This document shows, piece after piece, positions 44,383 through 54,250 of a DNA stretch of 64,000 bases (position 1 is the first letter of the stretch; every line of letters starts with the position of its first letter). Under the pieces are notes generated by a model. The model was not told where the DNA came from. It worked only from the letters and a program-made list of their open reading frames with translations, and searched no databases. A program made the position numbers and the translations under genes. The DNA is from CAIXQW01 sp046049675 (lineage in GTDB: Bacteria > Bacteroidota > Bacteroidia > Chitinophagales > Chitinophagaceae). The DNA is taken from the NCBI GenBank assembly GCA_046049675.1, contig JBJORA010000004.1, positions 14,713-78,712 of the forward strand. Direction: 5' to 3'.

Positions 44383-45846
44383 CTACTCTGCTGTGCGAGC
44401 TGCCCTAATGCCATATGAATTATTGCGATTTGTATTAACACCAGTAAGTGCATTTACATAATATCTACTAGAAGTTTCAACATACGATGGTAATCCACCG
44501 TAATAACCGCCAGTATATGAACTACCACGCAAACTAACAGATGCATTGTTCCATACCGTGACATCGCATGATCCACTGCTACCTAATAAACCATCGCCGT
44601 GAGTTACCGCAGTTACTAAACGCGAATTAGCATTGCCAATACTTAAAGTTGGCTCCCAAATACTGCCGCCCATTTCCATTACGCCATAATATGTAGCACC
44701 ACTACTTTGTCTGTTGCTGCTAGACGTAGCATATATACCACAACGTAGTAAGCTCACACCTGCGCTATAGTTACAGTTACCGGCAGTTGCTGCTTCGTTG
44801 GGCAAGCCAGCATTTACATAATTACCTCCTGTGTTGCTGATGCTCGTGTTGCCCCACGGATATTCAGCTGCAACAGGTACAATATTTGCACCACGACAGG
44901 CTTTCTCATATTCTAGTTCACTATATGGACGCATACCTGCCCAGTCGACATAGCTAAAATGATCGGCAATACTTAAACCGCCCATTGCGCGTTCTGGTTG
45001 TGCAGCAATAAGTGAAGGATGGGAACCAGTGAATGTGCCAGGATTTCTCTGCAAGTATTTTGCTGAGTCGATGGCATTTAGAAAGTCAGCATATTGTTGT
45101 TGGCTTGCTTCATATTTCATGAGCCAAAATGCGTTATAGCCTTTCGGATATGCGGCAGGAATTGGTCCGCTATTATCACCGCCGCCAGAGTAAACACCAG
45201 CACCTGTGTTGTTTGTATAATATAAATATCCGTTGCTAGCGCCAACATTTATAGCACTATTGCTACTGATAGTGTATTGGTATTGCGCAACACCACTCGT
45301 TCCATAAGTAGAAAACACATTAAACTGAGTACTTGAGCCATCGCCCACTGTAAATGTGCCCGCAGGAATGTATACCATTTCAATAGCATACACATTAATA
45401 TCCACGCTATCTGCATCCAACACACCATCTGCGCCGTAATTCCACCTAATACTATTTGCTGCAAAAGAAATATTGCCAATACCATCAGCATCTCTGTAAA
45501 TCCAAATACCCTTGCCGTCGCTACTAGTACGAATTGTGGCACCTGCTGCACTTGTATGCCCACAAGCAAGTGCATCGCCTGGTGCAGCATAATTAATTGA
45601 GGCATGTCGCCAATCGCTTGTTCCTTTTTTGCGCCACTTTACAAAAATCCAAGCACCATCGTAGTTGCTTTCGTTGGTGCTAGTACGCCAACTGTTGTCC
45701 CAGTTAACATCAAAGTTAACTAAGGTAAAATGTGATGCCGTGTTTTGGCCACTTAGGCTAACGTTAGCAATTTGGATATTGTTTGCCATACTAGCCATAC
45801 TAGTTAAAAGCAAACAACATGTGGCAATTAAGTACCATTTTCTCAT
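44383..45846 (-). CDS. FGE/SUMF1-fold secreted protein
   Basis: The 487-residue protein has a signal peptide (about 1-21), an N-terminal strand-rich domain (about 25-150, with GAWIFVKWRKKGTSDWRH), and an FGE-sulfatase domain from about 155: MVYIPAGTFTVGDGSS, FWLMKYEASQQQYADFLNAI, MRPYSELEYEKACRG, VMEMGGSIWEPTLSIG and the closing YGIRAAR. It lacks an obvious catalytic Cys pair, so formylglycine synthesis is unlikely; a binding or structural role is more probable. It is the first gene of a two-gene unit with the 21-residue-repeat protein. Confidence 0.88.
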   Translation of the reverse strand: MRKWYLIATCCLLLTSMASMANNIQIANVSLSGQNTASHFTLVNFDVNWDNSWRTSTNESNYDGAWIFVKWRKKGTSDWRHASINYAAPGDALACGHTSAAGATIRTSSDGKGIWIYRDADGIGNISFAANSIRWNYGADGVLDADSVDINVYAIEMVYIPAGTFTVGDGSSTQFNVFSTYGTSGVAQYQYTISSNSAINVGASNGYLYYTNNTGAGVYSGGGDNSGPIPAAYPKGYNAFWLMKYEASQQQYADFLNAIDSAKYLQRNPGTFTGSHPSLIAAQPERAMGGLSIADHFSYVDWAGMRPYSELEYEKACRGANIVPVAAEYPWGNTSISNTGGNYVNAGLPNEAATAGNCNYSAGVSLLRCGIYATSSSNRQSSGATYYGVMEMGGSIWEPTLSIGNANSRLVTAVTHGDGLLGSSGSCDVTVWNNASVSLRGSSYTGGYYGGLPSYVETSSRYYVNALTGVNTNRNNSYGIRAARTAE

Positions 45847-45873
45847 AATAATTATTGTTTATTTATTTGAGAA

Positions 45874-45901
45874 CAAAAGTAGAGTCGTATCCAAGTGGCA
45901 A
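45874..45901 (-). promoter_or_regulatory. Promoter of the FGE-like / repeat-protein unit
   Basis: On the minus strand TTG (45899-45901), 17 bases, TACTTTTG (45874-45881). The -7 box ends 27 bases before the ATG at 45846. Confidence 0.55.
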
Positions 45902-45971
45902 CAATACTCGCAATTGAGTATTCTTAAAACTTGCATATACAGACACTGTAATATGCTGGTTTTACAGCACC

Positions 45972-48900
45972 TTACGCCTTCTTCGCTAATGGCTTTGGTG
46001 CTTTGGGCTTCCTAAATCTGCTTAAGAAGTTTATCTTAGTCGGCTTAGGATCATTGCCACGAATAAATGCATCTAGCATTACTGGTACTAATATCAAGGT
46101 AAGGAAGGTTGCAAAGCTAAGGCCAAAGATCATCGTCCAACTTAAAGGTCCCCAGAAAGCAACACTGTCACCACCAAAGAAAAGGTTTGGATTGCCCGTT
46201 GCAAACAATTTTGCAAAGTCTATATTCAAACCTACAGCCAATGGCACAAGGCCCAACATGGTTGCTGTGGCGGTAAGCAATACTGGTGTCATACGTGTAC
46301 GACCTGCTTCTAACACAGCATTGCGCACACTATAACCTTCTGCAAGCTTTACATCAAAGAACTCCACAAGTAAGATACCGTTACGTACCACAATACCTGC
46401 CAACGCAACAATACCGATGCCAGTCATTATAATACTCATTTCCATTTTTGTAAATGCAAACCCTAGCAATACACCAATTATACTTAATAGAATTTCACTT
46501 AAAATAATAAGCATACGTTTCAAGCTATTAAACTGTATCATTAGCAACAACACAATCAAAAGAATACTAATGCCCATCGCAGTACCTAAGAATATGCCAG
46601 TTTCTTTTTGCTCTTCTTGCTCACCACCCATTCTTATATTGATGCCGCTAGGTGCCTTGTACTCTTTGAGCACATTTTCAACTTGTGCCACAACTTCATT
46701 GGGATTGTACTCGCTCAGTACATTACTACTCAAAGTAATAATGCGTTTCTCGTCCTTACGCTTAATGCCACCAAATGTATTGGAGTATTCGATGGTACCA
46801 AAACTACTGATAGGCACATTACGCACCATACCACCCATGCCAAAGTCGCGATAAGTAACTTGCAGGTTGCGCAGTAAATCAATATTATTACGCTGCTCTT
46901 TTTTAAGACGCACCATAATTGGGTAATCGTCGTTCGCATCTTTGAATCTACTTACTTCCATACCAAACATAGCAGTGCGTAAGTCTTGCGTGATTTGTCC
47001 GGTACTAATACCCTCTGTGCTAATACGTGTTCTATCAATCTTGAATTGAAGTTCTGGTTTATTGGCTTGGAAATCGCTTTTCAACTCTTCTACACCTGCC
47101 ACTTGCGCATTATCTATGTAGCGCTTCAAGGATTTACTCGCAGCAATAAGGTCTTCAAGCTTTTCGCCAGTGAGCTCAATTAAAATTGGCTTAGCTGTTG
47201 GCGGGCCACCACGTTCTTTGTCTACCGTAACTTTTGCCCCAGGAATTTCTTTTACATTACTTCTAATTTTATCTAACAGCGCTTGTGTACTTTTACCATT
47301 ACGCTCTGCAAATTTTACAAAGCTCACCGTAATCTTACCGCGGTTACCAAACTCCCCTACTTCCCCACTTTGCTGATCTGTTGCACCAACTTTTACATTG
47401 CTGATTACAGATTTTACTAAAGGATTCAATCTGCCTTTACCAAGATCTATATCTAAGGCTTGGTAAACTTTATTTTCTAAGCGTTGTAGTACTTCATTTG
47501 TTTTTGCTTCTTCTGTACCCTCTGGCAAGCTTAGATATACATAAGCAAAATTGGGTTCGCTTTCTGGGAAGAATACCACTTTTGGAGAACGTACTGCAAA
47601 CAATGCGAACGACCCAATTAAAAGCCCAATGGTTACCATTGCAACAGTCTTTTTGTGATTAAGTGCCCAAGTAAGTAATCGCAAATAGCCCCTAATGACA
47701 GATGGCCATACTCTTGTTTGGAATACACGAATGCCATGCGAAAACACGTACTTATTAAGCAAGTAAAGCACAACCATTACTAACATAAAGTTGCCAAAGC
47801 CCGGCGCTTGCTTCACATGTCCAATTATGGCTAAAGCTGCAAACACAACCATAGCAATAGTATCTCCTTTGTCCCATACAATTTTTGATGCTTTGCCAGT
47901 ATGGTGATGGTCTTCTTTTTTCATAAAGCTTACCGCAAACACTGGATTAAACACGTAGGCCACCACCAAGGATGCTAATAATGCAATAATCAAAGTGACC
48001 GGTAGGAAGAACATAAACTCGCCAATGGTACCTTTCCAAAAAGCCAATGGAATAAATGGCATCAAGGTTGTAATTGTACCCGTTAGTACAGGCCAAAACA
48101 CTTCACTCGTTGCTTTTTTGGTTGCCTCATACACGCTTAGATCTTCGTCGTGTAGAATTCGGTGCGCGTTTTCTATTACTACCACAGCATCGTCTACCAC
48201 AATACCTAATGCAAGCAGAAATGCAAACAATACAATCATGTTAAGTGTAAAACCAATGCCACTTAATACCATAAACGCAATGGCACAACTTAGTGGTACA
48301 CTCAATCCCACAAAAATGGCATTCGTTGTACCCATAAAGAACATCAGAATAACTACCACAAGGATAAAGCCAATGATAATGGTGTTGATTAAGTCGTGTA
48401 AGGTTGTACGCGTGGCATCTGCCTGCTCACCAGTAATAACAACATCTAGATTGGAAGGCAAGTCAGCCTTGGTCATTTCATTGACAATGGCATAGATTTT
48501 ATCTGTCGCTTCAATTAAGTTCTGTCCGCCAGCTTTAATAATATTGAGCGTGATTACGTTCTTACCATTCAATCGTGCATAGCTTTCTTGGTCTTTGTAA
48601 GTGTCTTTTACTTCAGCAATATCCTTTAGAATAATTTCAGCACCAAATGGATTCTTAATAACCACATTAGCGATATCGTCGGCACTTGCAAAGGTTTGTT
48701 TAATACTTAAGATTCGTTGCTCGCCATCTACAGCTACTTGTCCTGGTGTAGCTTCAATATTTTCGTAGGCAATAGCACCTTGTATATCTCTAAAGCTCAA
48801 CTGTGCTGCTTGCATTTTATACAAGTCCACATTTACTTGTATTTCGCGATCAAGGCCACCCACTACTTCTACACGCTTTACTTCCTTGAGGCTTTCAATA

Positions 48901-49403
48901 CGCTCTTTAATTTTATCGGAATAATTTTCTAGTCGTGCAAAATCGTAGTTGCCACTGATGTTCACATACATGATTGGCAATTCACTCACATCAATCTCCT
49001 TTACAGTAGGATCCTGCGGTAAACCTTTAGGCAAGCCATTGGGATCGGCCTTTGCCTTATCAACCGCATCTTGCACATCGAGTTTGGCTTTTGGAATTTT
49101 TACATCTGTATTGAACTCTGCAATGATTACACTAAAGTCTTGGAAAGAATTACTCGTTACTTTTTTGATGCCACTCAAATTCTTCAATTGTTTTTCAAGC
49201 GGCTTCGTCACTAAGTTCTCCATATTGGCTGGCGATGTACCTGGGTAAACCGTTTGCACAATAATTTGCGGAAACTTAATTTCTGGAAACTGTTCTTTGG
49301 CAAGATTATTATAGGCGAGATAGCCAAATAAGCACAACAGCACTGTAATAACATACATTGCCCTGCGATTGCTAATTGGCCATACACTTGGATTAAAACT
49401 CAT
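45972..49403 (-). CDS. RND efflux inner-membrane transporter
   Basis: The 1143-residue protein is an AcrB/MexF-like HAE1-type pump. It has 12 membrane helices, large periplasmic loops (porter and docking domains), and family segments such as FPQIIVQTVYPGTSPANMENLVTKP, VVDDAVVVIENAHRIL, KATSEVFWPVLTGTITTLMPFIPLAF and GIVALAGIVVRNGILLVEFFD. It exceeds the usual 1030-1060 because of an extra segment around 500-570 with additional hydrophobic stretches (HHHTGKASKIVWDKGDT and following), as in other Bacteroidota members. Drives proton-coupled efflux with the adaptor and TolC-like genes upstream. Substrate unknown. Confidence 0.95.
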   Translation of the reverse strand: MSFNPSVWPISNRRAMYVITVLLCLFGYLAYNNLAKEQFPEIKFPQIIVQTVYPGTSPANMENLVTKPLEKQLKNLSGIKKVTSNSFQDFSVIIAEFNTDVKIPKAKLDVQDAVDKAKADPNGLPKGLPQDPTVKEIDVSELPIMYVNISGNYDFARLENYSDKIKERIESLKEVKRVEVVGGLDREIQVNVDLYKMQAAQLSFRDIQGAIAYENIEATPGQVAVDGEQRILSIKQTFASADDIANVVIKNPFGAEIILKDIAEVKDTYKDQESYARLNGKNVITLNIIKAGGQNLIEATDKIYAIVNEMTKADLPSNLDVVITGEQADATRTTLHDLINTIIIGFILVVVILMFFMGTTNAIFVGLSVPLSCAIAFMVLSGIGFTLNMIVLFAFLLALGIVVDDAVVVIENAHRILHDEDLSVYEATKKATSEVFWPVLTGTITTLMPFIPLAFWKGTIGEFMFFLPVTLIIALLASLVVAYVFNPVFAVSFMKKEDHHHTGKASKIVWDKGDTIAMVVFAALAIIGHVKQAPGFGNFMLVMVVLYLLNKYVFSHGIRVFQTRVWPSVIRGYLRLLTWALNHKKTVAMVTIGLLIGSFALFAVRSPKVVFFPESEPNFAYVYLSLPEGTEEAKTNEVLQRLENKVYQALDIDLGKGRLNPLVKSVISNVKVGATDQQSGEVGEFGNRGKITVSFVKFAERNGKSTQALLDKIRSNVKEIPGAKVTVDKERGGPPTAKPILIELTGEKLEDLIAASKSLKRYIDNAQVAGVEELKSDFQANKPELQFKIDRTRISTEGISTGQITQDLRTAMFGMEVSRFKDANDDYPIMVRLKKEQRNNIDLLRNLQVTYRDFGMGGMVRNVPISSFGTIEYSNTFGGIKRKDEKRIITLSSNVLSEYNPNEVVAQVENVLKEYKAPSGINIRMGGEQEEQKETGIFLGTAMGISILLIVLLLMIQFNSLKRMLIILSEILLSIIGVLLGFAFTKMEMSIIMTGIGIVALAGIVVRNGILLVEFFDVKLAEGYSVRNAVLEAGRTRMTPVLLTATATMLGLVPLAVGLNIDFAKLFATGNPNLFFGGDSVAFWGPLSWTMIFGLSFATFLTLILVPVMLDAFIRGNDPKPTKINFLSRFRKPKAPKPLAKKA

Positions 49404-49430
49404 TTAGTTACTTTTTTATAGTATTAAAAA

Positions 49431-50552
49431 CTAGTTAGCGGTTTGTATTTCTATATTGTCGCCTTCATTCAAATCGGCATAGCCATTGATGATGACTTGC
49501 TCACCCAAATTGAGGCCACTTGTAATTTCTACTTTGCCCATATAGGTTTCACCAATCGTTACAGGCTTCAGTTTTGCTTTACCATCTACATCTGCAACAA
49601 ACACATAATCGGCGCCGTTTACTTTTTGAATAAGGCCAGCACTAAGTACAAAAGCTCTGTCGTTGCGATAACCAACAACACGCGCTTTTACAACCATATT
49701 TGGTCTAATTCTAGAATTATTTACAATTGGAATTTCTGCTGTAAATGTGCGCGTAACTGGATCAATTACTTTTGTAACATAACCTACACGTGTAATCACA
49801 GTATCATTAAGATCTGGGAAGATTAGCATCACTTGATCGCCACCATTAACGCGTGAACCATAGTTTTCGGCGATATTAGCTTTTGCCTTAAGGTTGCTAG
49901 TACTTACAATACGAATGCCAATTGGCATACCGGGAGCAACTGCGCTGCCACTCTTAATGTCTACTGCATCTACAACACCGCTAATTGGCGCAGTAATATT
50001 GTACATACTTTTTTGAGTACCTAAAGTTTTGCGCTTGCGTATCAAAGCATCATAGTTATTCTTAGCTGCAAGCAACTGCACTTCTGTACCAATCTCTTGA
50101 TCCCATAGGCGCTTCTGCTTGTCGTACATTGTTTTAGCAAAAGCAATTTGCTGGTCTAGTTCTGCCATGCCATCTTGTAACACGTTTGCTCTTAGTGTTG
50201 CCACTACTTGTCCTTTGTTGACATAAGAACCTGTATGCACCAACACATTTTGAATTACACCTGGCACCTCTGGGCTAGCCACCATATTATTGTCGGCATC
50301 TACTTTGCCTTGTACATCTATATAATTGATGAAAGTACTTGGCGTCATACTAAGTACCTCCACAGGTATGCGCTTTACGCTATCTTTCTTACCAACTTTT
50401 GCCTCTAGTGCTGCTATTTCGTCCTTCTTCTTTTGCAACTCGTCCTTCAATTTGGCAAGTTGTACTTCTGGCTTCTCTTCGGTTTTTTTACCTGCACCAC
50501 CACATGCACTAAGTGCGATAATAATTGTGGCTATTGCTATTAAACTTCTCAT
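49431..50552 (-). CDS. RND efflux periplasmic adaptor (lipoprotein)
   Basis: Membrane-fusion protein of the same tripartite pump. The 373-residue protein has lipobox LSAC (Cys 17), a coiled-coil stretch (about 33-55, KLKDELQKKKDEIAALEAKVG), a biotinyl-lipoyl-like half (GVIQNVLVHTGSYVNKGQVVATL), a helical hairpin, the second lipoyl half (TAPISGVVDAVDIKSGSAVAPG) and beta-barrel domain. The gene lies between TolC-like (36 bases) and RND (27 bases) genes on the same strand. Confidence 0.94.
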   Translation of the reverse strand: MRSLIAIATIIIALSACGGAGKKTEEKPEVQLAKLKDELQKKKDEIAALEAKVGKKDSVKRIPVEVLSMTPSTFINYIDVQGKVDADNNMVASPEVPGVIQNVLVHTGSYVNKGQVVATLRANVLQDGMAELDQQIAFAKTMYDKQKRLWDQEIGTEVQLLAAKNNYDALIRKRKTLGTQKSMYNITAPISGVVDAVDIKSGSAVAPGMPIGIRIVSTSNLKAKANIAENYGSRVNGGDQVMLIFPDLNDTVITRVGYVTKVIDPVTRTFTAEIPIVNNSRIRPNMVVKARVVGYRNDRAFVLSAGLIQKVNGADYVFVADVDGKAKLKPVTIGETYMGKVEITSGLNLGEQVIINGYADLNEGDNIEIQTAN

Positions 50553-50588
50553 TATAACGGTTTGATATTTGTGTTTTACTAGTAATTA

Positions 50589-51989
50589 TTATTTTAAATC
50601 TCCCAATGCTTTCTGATAGTCGATGTAGGCATTGATAACATCGAAGGTTGCGCCCAGCACATTAGTTTGCGCATCTTTAAGAGCAGTTTGTGCTTGTAAT
50701 ACTTCTATACTACTGCCAAGCCCTTCTTTGTATTTCTTTTGTGCCACGTTATAAACCTTTTGCGCTAGCTCAACATTGTTTTGCTGATTGTCTAAAGCAA
50801 TTAAACTATTTGTCAACTGCGTTTTGCTATTGCTATATTCTAGCGAAATAGCCTGCTGCACAGTTTCCATATCATTGCGCAATTTCTTTAAAGACACTTG
50901 ACCTTGCTCTACTTTAAGTTTGCGGCTACCACCGTCGTACACCGGCACTTGTACACTAACGCCAACAAGCATCTGCGGGAAGTAACTGTAGGTAAATAAA
51001 TCGCCAATGCTTTTTGTACTACTACCTAAGCCGGCATTACCAAAAGCAACTACTGTTGGCAGGCGGCTTTGTTGGTAGCGTTTGATGTCTAGCTGCTGTA
51101 ATGTCGCTGCTTTTCTTAACTGCTGAATTTCTATGCGATTATTAAAATCTAAATCGCTGTTCAAAGCATCACGACGAATATTGTTGATGTCTAAGGTATC
51201 TGTTAGCATTAGTCCTTCTGTAAGCGGCATACCCATTTGGAACTTGAGTAATTGGTAGCTCAATGCGATTAGGTTTTCAACCTTGTTCTTTTCAACCATT
51301 AAATTATTGCGCTGCACCATCAAGCGGTCAGCATCTATTTTTTCTGCAAAACCTTCTTTATAAAGTTTGCTTGTCATATCGTAGAACGAATTAACCAAGG
51401 CTATATTATCGTCAAAGAGCGCCATTCTTTTTTGCGCAATCAACACTTGATAGTAGGCCTTTGTAACGTCATAACGTGTTTGAATTAAACTACGATCAGT
51501 AGTAATGCGTGTTAATTCTTCTAAGCCTTCGCGGGCTTCTAAGGCTACGAATAAACTAGGGTCAAATAAAATTTGCGTTGCACTAAGTGTACAACTCACA
51601 TTGTATGGTAGGGCAAATTGCAACTCGTTATATCGCTGGCCATCTACCGCTGCTTTAAATTGCTGTAAAATTACCTGATCAATTGCCTCTGGCTTTAAGT
51701 AAGGAGCTGGCGAACTAAAGCTACCAAATACGCTAGCGTCGCTGCGACTCTTTGGCACAATAACAAAGCCGCTAGCACTGCCGCTAAAACTAACTTGTGG
51801 CTTGGCGATTGTTGCAATTTCGCTATTCTTCAAGCGTTGAAGCGTCTCGTCGAAACGCAAGCTCTTGATACTGGTTTTATTGTCTATTGCATACTGTACG
51901 CAATCTTCTATGCTCATTTGTGTAACTTGTTGTGCTTGGCTAGCTGTAGCGCAGCACAAAAGAACAGTTATTAAAATTAGTTTATTCAT
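50589..51989 (-). CDS. TolC-family outer-membrane efflux channel
   Basis: The 466-residue protein has a signal peptide (about 1-19, ending ATASQA) and two OEP repeats of long alpha-helical hairpins: MSIEDCVQYAIDNKTSIKSL ... TRYDVTKAYYQVLIAQKRM and ADRLMVQRNNLMVEKNKVENL ... QVSLKKLRNDMETVQQAISLEY, ending YIDYQKALGDLK. It is the outer-membrane exit duct for the pump. It overlaps the TetR-family gene by eight bases, which implies one transcript. Confidence 0.94.
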   Translation of the reverse strand: MNKLILITVLLCCATASQAQQVTQMSIEDCVQYAIDNKTSIKSLRFDETLQRLKNSEIATIAKPQVSFSGSASGFVIVPKSRSDASVFGSFSSPAPYLKPEAIDQVILQQFKAAVDGQRYNELQFALPYNVSCTLSATQILFDPSLFVALEAREGLEELTRITTDRSLIQTRYDVTKAYYQVLIAQKRMALFDDNIALVNSFYDMTSKLYKEGFAEKIDADRLMVQRNNLMVEKNKVENLIALSYQLLKFQMGMPLTEGLMLTDTLDINNIRRDALNSDLDFNNRIEIQQLRKAATLQQLDIKRYQQSRLPTVVAFGNAGLGSSTKSIGDLFTYSYFPQMLVGVSVQVPVYDGGSRKLKVEQGQVSLKKLRNDMETVQQAISLEYSNSKTQLTNSLIALDNQQNNVELAQKVYNVAQKKYKEGLGSSIEVLQAQTALKDAQTNVLGATFDVINAYIDYQKALGDLK

Positions 51990-52626
51990 AAATGGTATTG
52001 ACTTGCTTTTTTCTCTTTATTTGGTTGATATACTTTTCTATCAGTTGGTGTCCTTCTATTGTACTAATGCTATATAAAAATAATTTGATTGACTCTAGTT
52101 GTGCCTTTACAAAATCAAATTGCTTTGTAACTGTAGGATGTTGAATTAAGAATACAATCTGCTCCATACGCAGCCATGCTGTAAATTCTATATCAATATC
52201 CTTACGATACAAGCCTTCCTTAACACCGCGCTTTAAGTTGGCTAGAATTAAGTTCTTTTGACCATTCATATGCTTACGAAATTCTAGGAAAGCCTCAGGA
52301 TAATAACGTTGTAAATCACTGACGCAATTGGCATTCATGGCGCTAAGCATCTCTTGCATAGTCTTCATCACAAGAATTATTTCGTGCACCGCATTTTCGC
52401 TAACACCACAAAAGTGCTCGTGTAGTTTATCAAGCTTTTGTTCGTGACAATGGATGCATACTTTTATAATGGCATCTTTGTCTGGAAATTGCTCGTAAAG
52501 GGTTTTTTTACTAATGCCAGACTCGCGGGCGATGTCGTCCACGGTAACGCTCTTAAAGCCGTGACGCAGAAATAAATGTAATGCGTGTTCCGTAATATGT
52601 TGTTGGCTTACTGTCACCGACGGCAA
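51982..52626 (-). CDS. TetR/AcrR-family regulator of the efflux operon
   Basis: The N-terminal DNA-binding domain is clear: ALHLFLRHGFKSVTVDDIARESGISKKTLYEQFPDKDAII (about 14-53). The rest is an all-helical ligand/dimer domain. There is no ATG: the frame starts with TTG (52626) or GTG (52617), and a stop lies not far upstream, so the start must be one of these. It leads the operon with tolC-like, adaptor and RND genes, overlapping the tolC-like gene by eight bases. An 8-bp inverted repeat just upstream is a candidate operator for self-control. Confidence 0.92.
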   Translation of the reverse strand: MPSVTVSQQHITEHALHLFLRHGFKSVTVDDIARESGISKKTLYEQFPDKDAIIKVCIHCHEQKLDKLHEHFCGVSENAVHEIILVMKTMQEMLSAMNANCVSDLQRYYPEAFLEFRKHMNGQKNLILANLKRGVKEGLYRKDIDIEFTAWLRMEQIVFLIQHPTVTKQFDFVKAQLESIKLFLYSISTIEGHQLIEKYINQIKRKKQVNTIYE

Positions 52627-52634
52627 AACTATAA

Positions 52635-52658
52635 AAACTTTTATTACTCAAAAAGTTT
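52635..52658. promoter_or_regulatory. Candidate TetR operator
   Basis: AAACTTTT (52635-52642), eight bases, AAAAGTTT (52651-52658). It stands 9 bases before the TTG start of the TetR-family gene, the usual place of a self-regulating operator. The arms are A/T-rich, so chance is possible. Confidence 0.4.
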
Positions 52659-52735
52659 CCAATGTATATTTAATTTCTATATATCATTTACAACTATCCC
52701 ATAAAGTCAACAAATACGGCTATCTTAGCTCGGTA

Positions 52736-54250
52736 ATGCTTTTACTTAGCAACAAAAATCAGCTTAATTGGCTGCTGTGGGTAGTAGCAATACTTGCGGC
52801 GGCCATCGGAAAATACCACCACGAGTTGTGGTTGGACGAGTGCCACGTAATTGGCATTGTACGCGAAAGCAACTCACTGGCAGAACTTTGGCGCAATAAA
52901 GCTTGCGACGGACACCCTATTTTGTACTACTTAATATTCTACCCTTTTCGGCATATTGGCAATCAAGTACTGGTAAGCATTATACTCCATATGTTGATGG
53001 TTGCATGGATGTACTACCTGTTGCTAATAAGGTGTAAACTACCACTCTACCTCAACCTATTGCTTGTATGTAGCGTAGTTTTGATGTATGAGTATAGTGT
53101 AATTAATAGACCCTATGTTTTGTTTGCTAGCGTCATGCTTTATACTGCTATTGCCTTGCGCGATAAGACGATGTCTATTGCAAAGCTTATATTTTGCGTA
53201 ACAGTACTGTGTCAACTGGTAGTATATGGTGCACCAATCAGCGCCGCCTTTTGCATTTATTTCTATTTGACAAATAGAAACAACTTGAAGTTTGTTCCAC
53301 TAGCTATGCTAGGTCTCGCTGTTGCATTCAACTTTGTGCTACTCTATGCCAGTATAGATCTACCAGCAGACAGCATGACGCATTGGCTTAAACCAAAACG
53401 CGGCCCGGCTACATGGACTTTACAAGGTGTAGCTACGTATTTTCACTATGGTTATTTTGCTCTGCACAATTGGGGCAGTACCAAATGGAATGACACACGC
53501 ACTGTTAACCTCACACTCTCTACAGTGTTTATGTTAATTATACTTCTCTATTGTATTATTACGACACAAAACAACAAAGTGAGGCTTTTTTATGTGCTTG
53601 CTACAGTTGGGCTTATGATTCTCAATTTAGAAGCAGACCTCATGACGCTGCGCCATATGAGTTTCTACTTTATGGTTTACTTATGTGCATATATTTTACT
53701 TTCCGAGCAAAGTAAGGAATTCAAATTCTTAAATTTTTCCATGCCACTTCACTTTATATTGCTGCCATTCCTTGCAACTCAAGCTGTGTACGGCATACAC
53801 TACTATGCAACAGACTTGCGCACTAATTTTAGTTTAGCAAAAAATATGACAGCCTTGCTTGTACAAGATGGGCATACGCGGCACGCTATTGCCGGGCATG
53901 GCGACATGAGTATTGGCGCACCTAGCACATACTTACAAAAAAAGATTTACAACATACGCACAAACGAACTCGCTTATACAAGTCGCTGGGACAAATTTCG
54001 AAGCCTAGGCCCTGAAGCGCAAGATACTTTAGATTTAATGCGAGAGTGTAATTTGCTATTGGCCAAACACGACACGCTTATTCTTATTGTAGACGATGAT
54101 ATGCATTTAAGTTCGCATAGAAAGATGTTAGATTCACTTACAAAAAATACTGCCATTACTGGCGTGCAAAAAATGCCTGAATTTTTAGGCGCAATGATGC
54201 CAAGAGAACAGTTTTATTTGTACAAACTGTACAGTTTGGGCAATAAATAA
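52736..54250 (+). CDS. Multi-pass membrane protein, GT-C glycosyltransferase-like
   Basis: The 504-residue protein has about ten membrane helices and a first extracytoplasmic loop with HHELWLDECHVIGIVRES and NKACDGHPILYYLIFYPF. An acidic pair after the first helix (here D-E in LDE) with a Gly-His-Pro pattern is typical of the ArnT/PMT GT-C superfamily, which transfers sugars from polyprenyl phosphates. The C-terminal ~130 residues are extracytoplasmic. No cognate lipid-sugar gene is next to it, so acceptor and donor are unknown. It ends base-to-base with a convergent gene. Confidence 0.65.
   Translation: MLLLSNKNQLNWLLWVVAILAAAIGKYHHELWLDECHVIGIVRESNSLAELWRNKACDGHPILYYLIFYPFRHIGNQVLVSIILHMLMVAWMYYLLLIRCKLPLYLNLLLVCSVVLMYEYSVINRPYVLFASVMLYTAIALRDKTMSIAKLIFCVTVLCQLVVYGAPISAAFCIYFYLTNRNNLKFVPLAMLGLAVAFNFVLLYASIDLPADSMTHWLKPKRGPATWTLQGVATYFHYGYFALHNWGSTKWNDTRTVNLTLSTVFMLIILLYCIITTQNNKVRLFYVLATVGLMILNLEADLMTLRHMSFYFMVYLCAYILLSEQSKEFKFLNFSMPLHFILLPFLATQAVYGIHYYATDLRTNFSLAKNMTALLVQDGHTRHAIAGHGDMSIGAPSTYLQKKIYNIRTNELAYTSRWDKFRSLGPEAQDTLDLMRECNLLLAKHDTLILIVDDDMHLSSHRKMLDSLTKNTAITGVQKMPEFLGAMMPREQFYLYKLYSLGNK

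Noticed and set aside
44383..45846. Second gldK copy
   Set aside because: It has the SUMF1 fold but lacks the GldK lipobox and linker and is not near gldL-like genes.
45903..45922. AATACTC-gcaatt-GAGTATT as terminator of the RND gene
   Set aside because: The stem is 7 bp but no T-run follows on the minus strand, so intrinsic termination is not supported.
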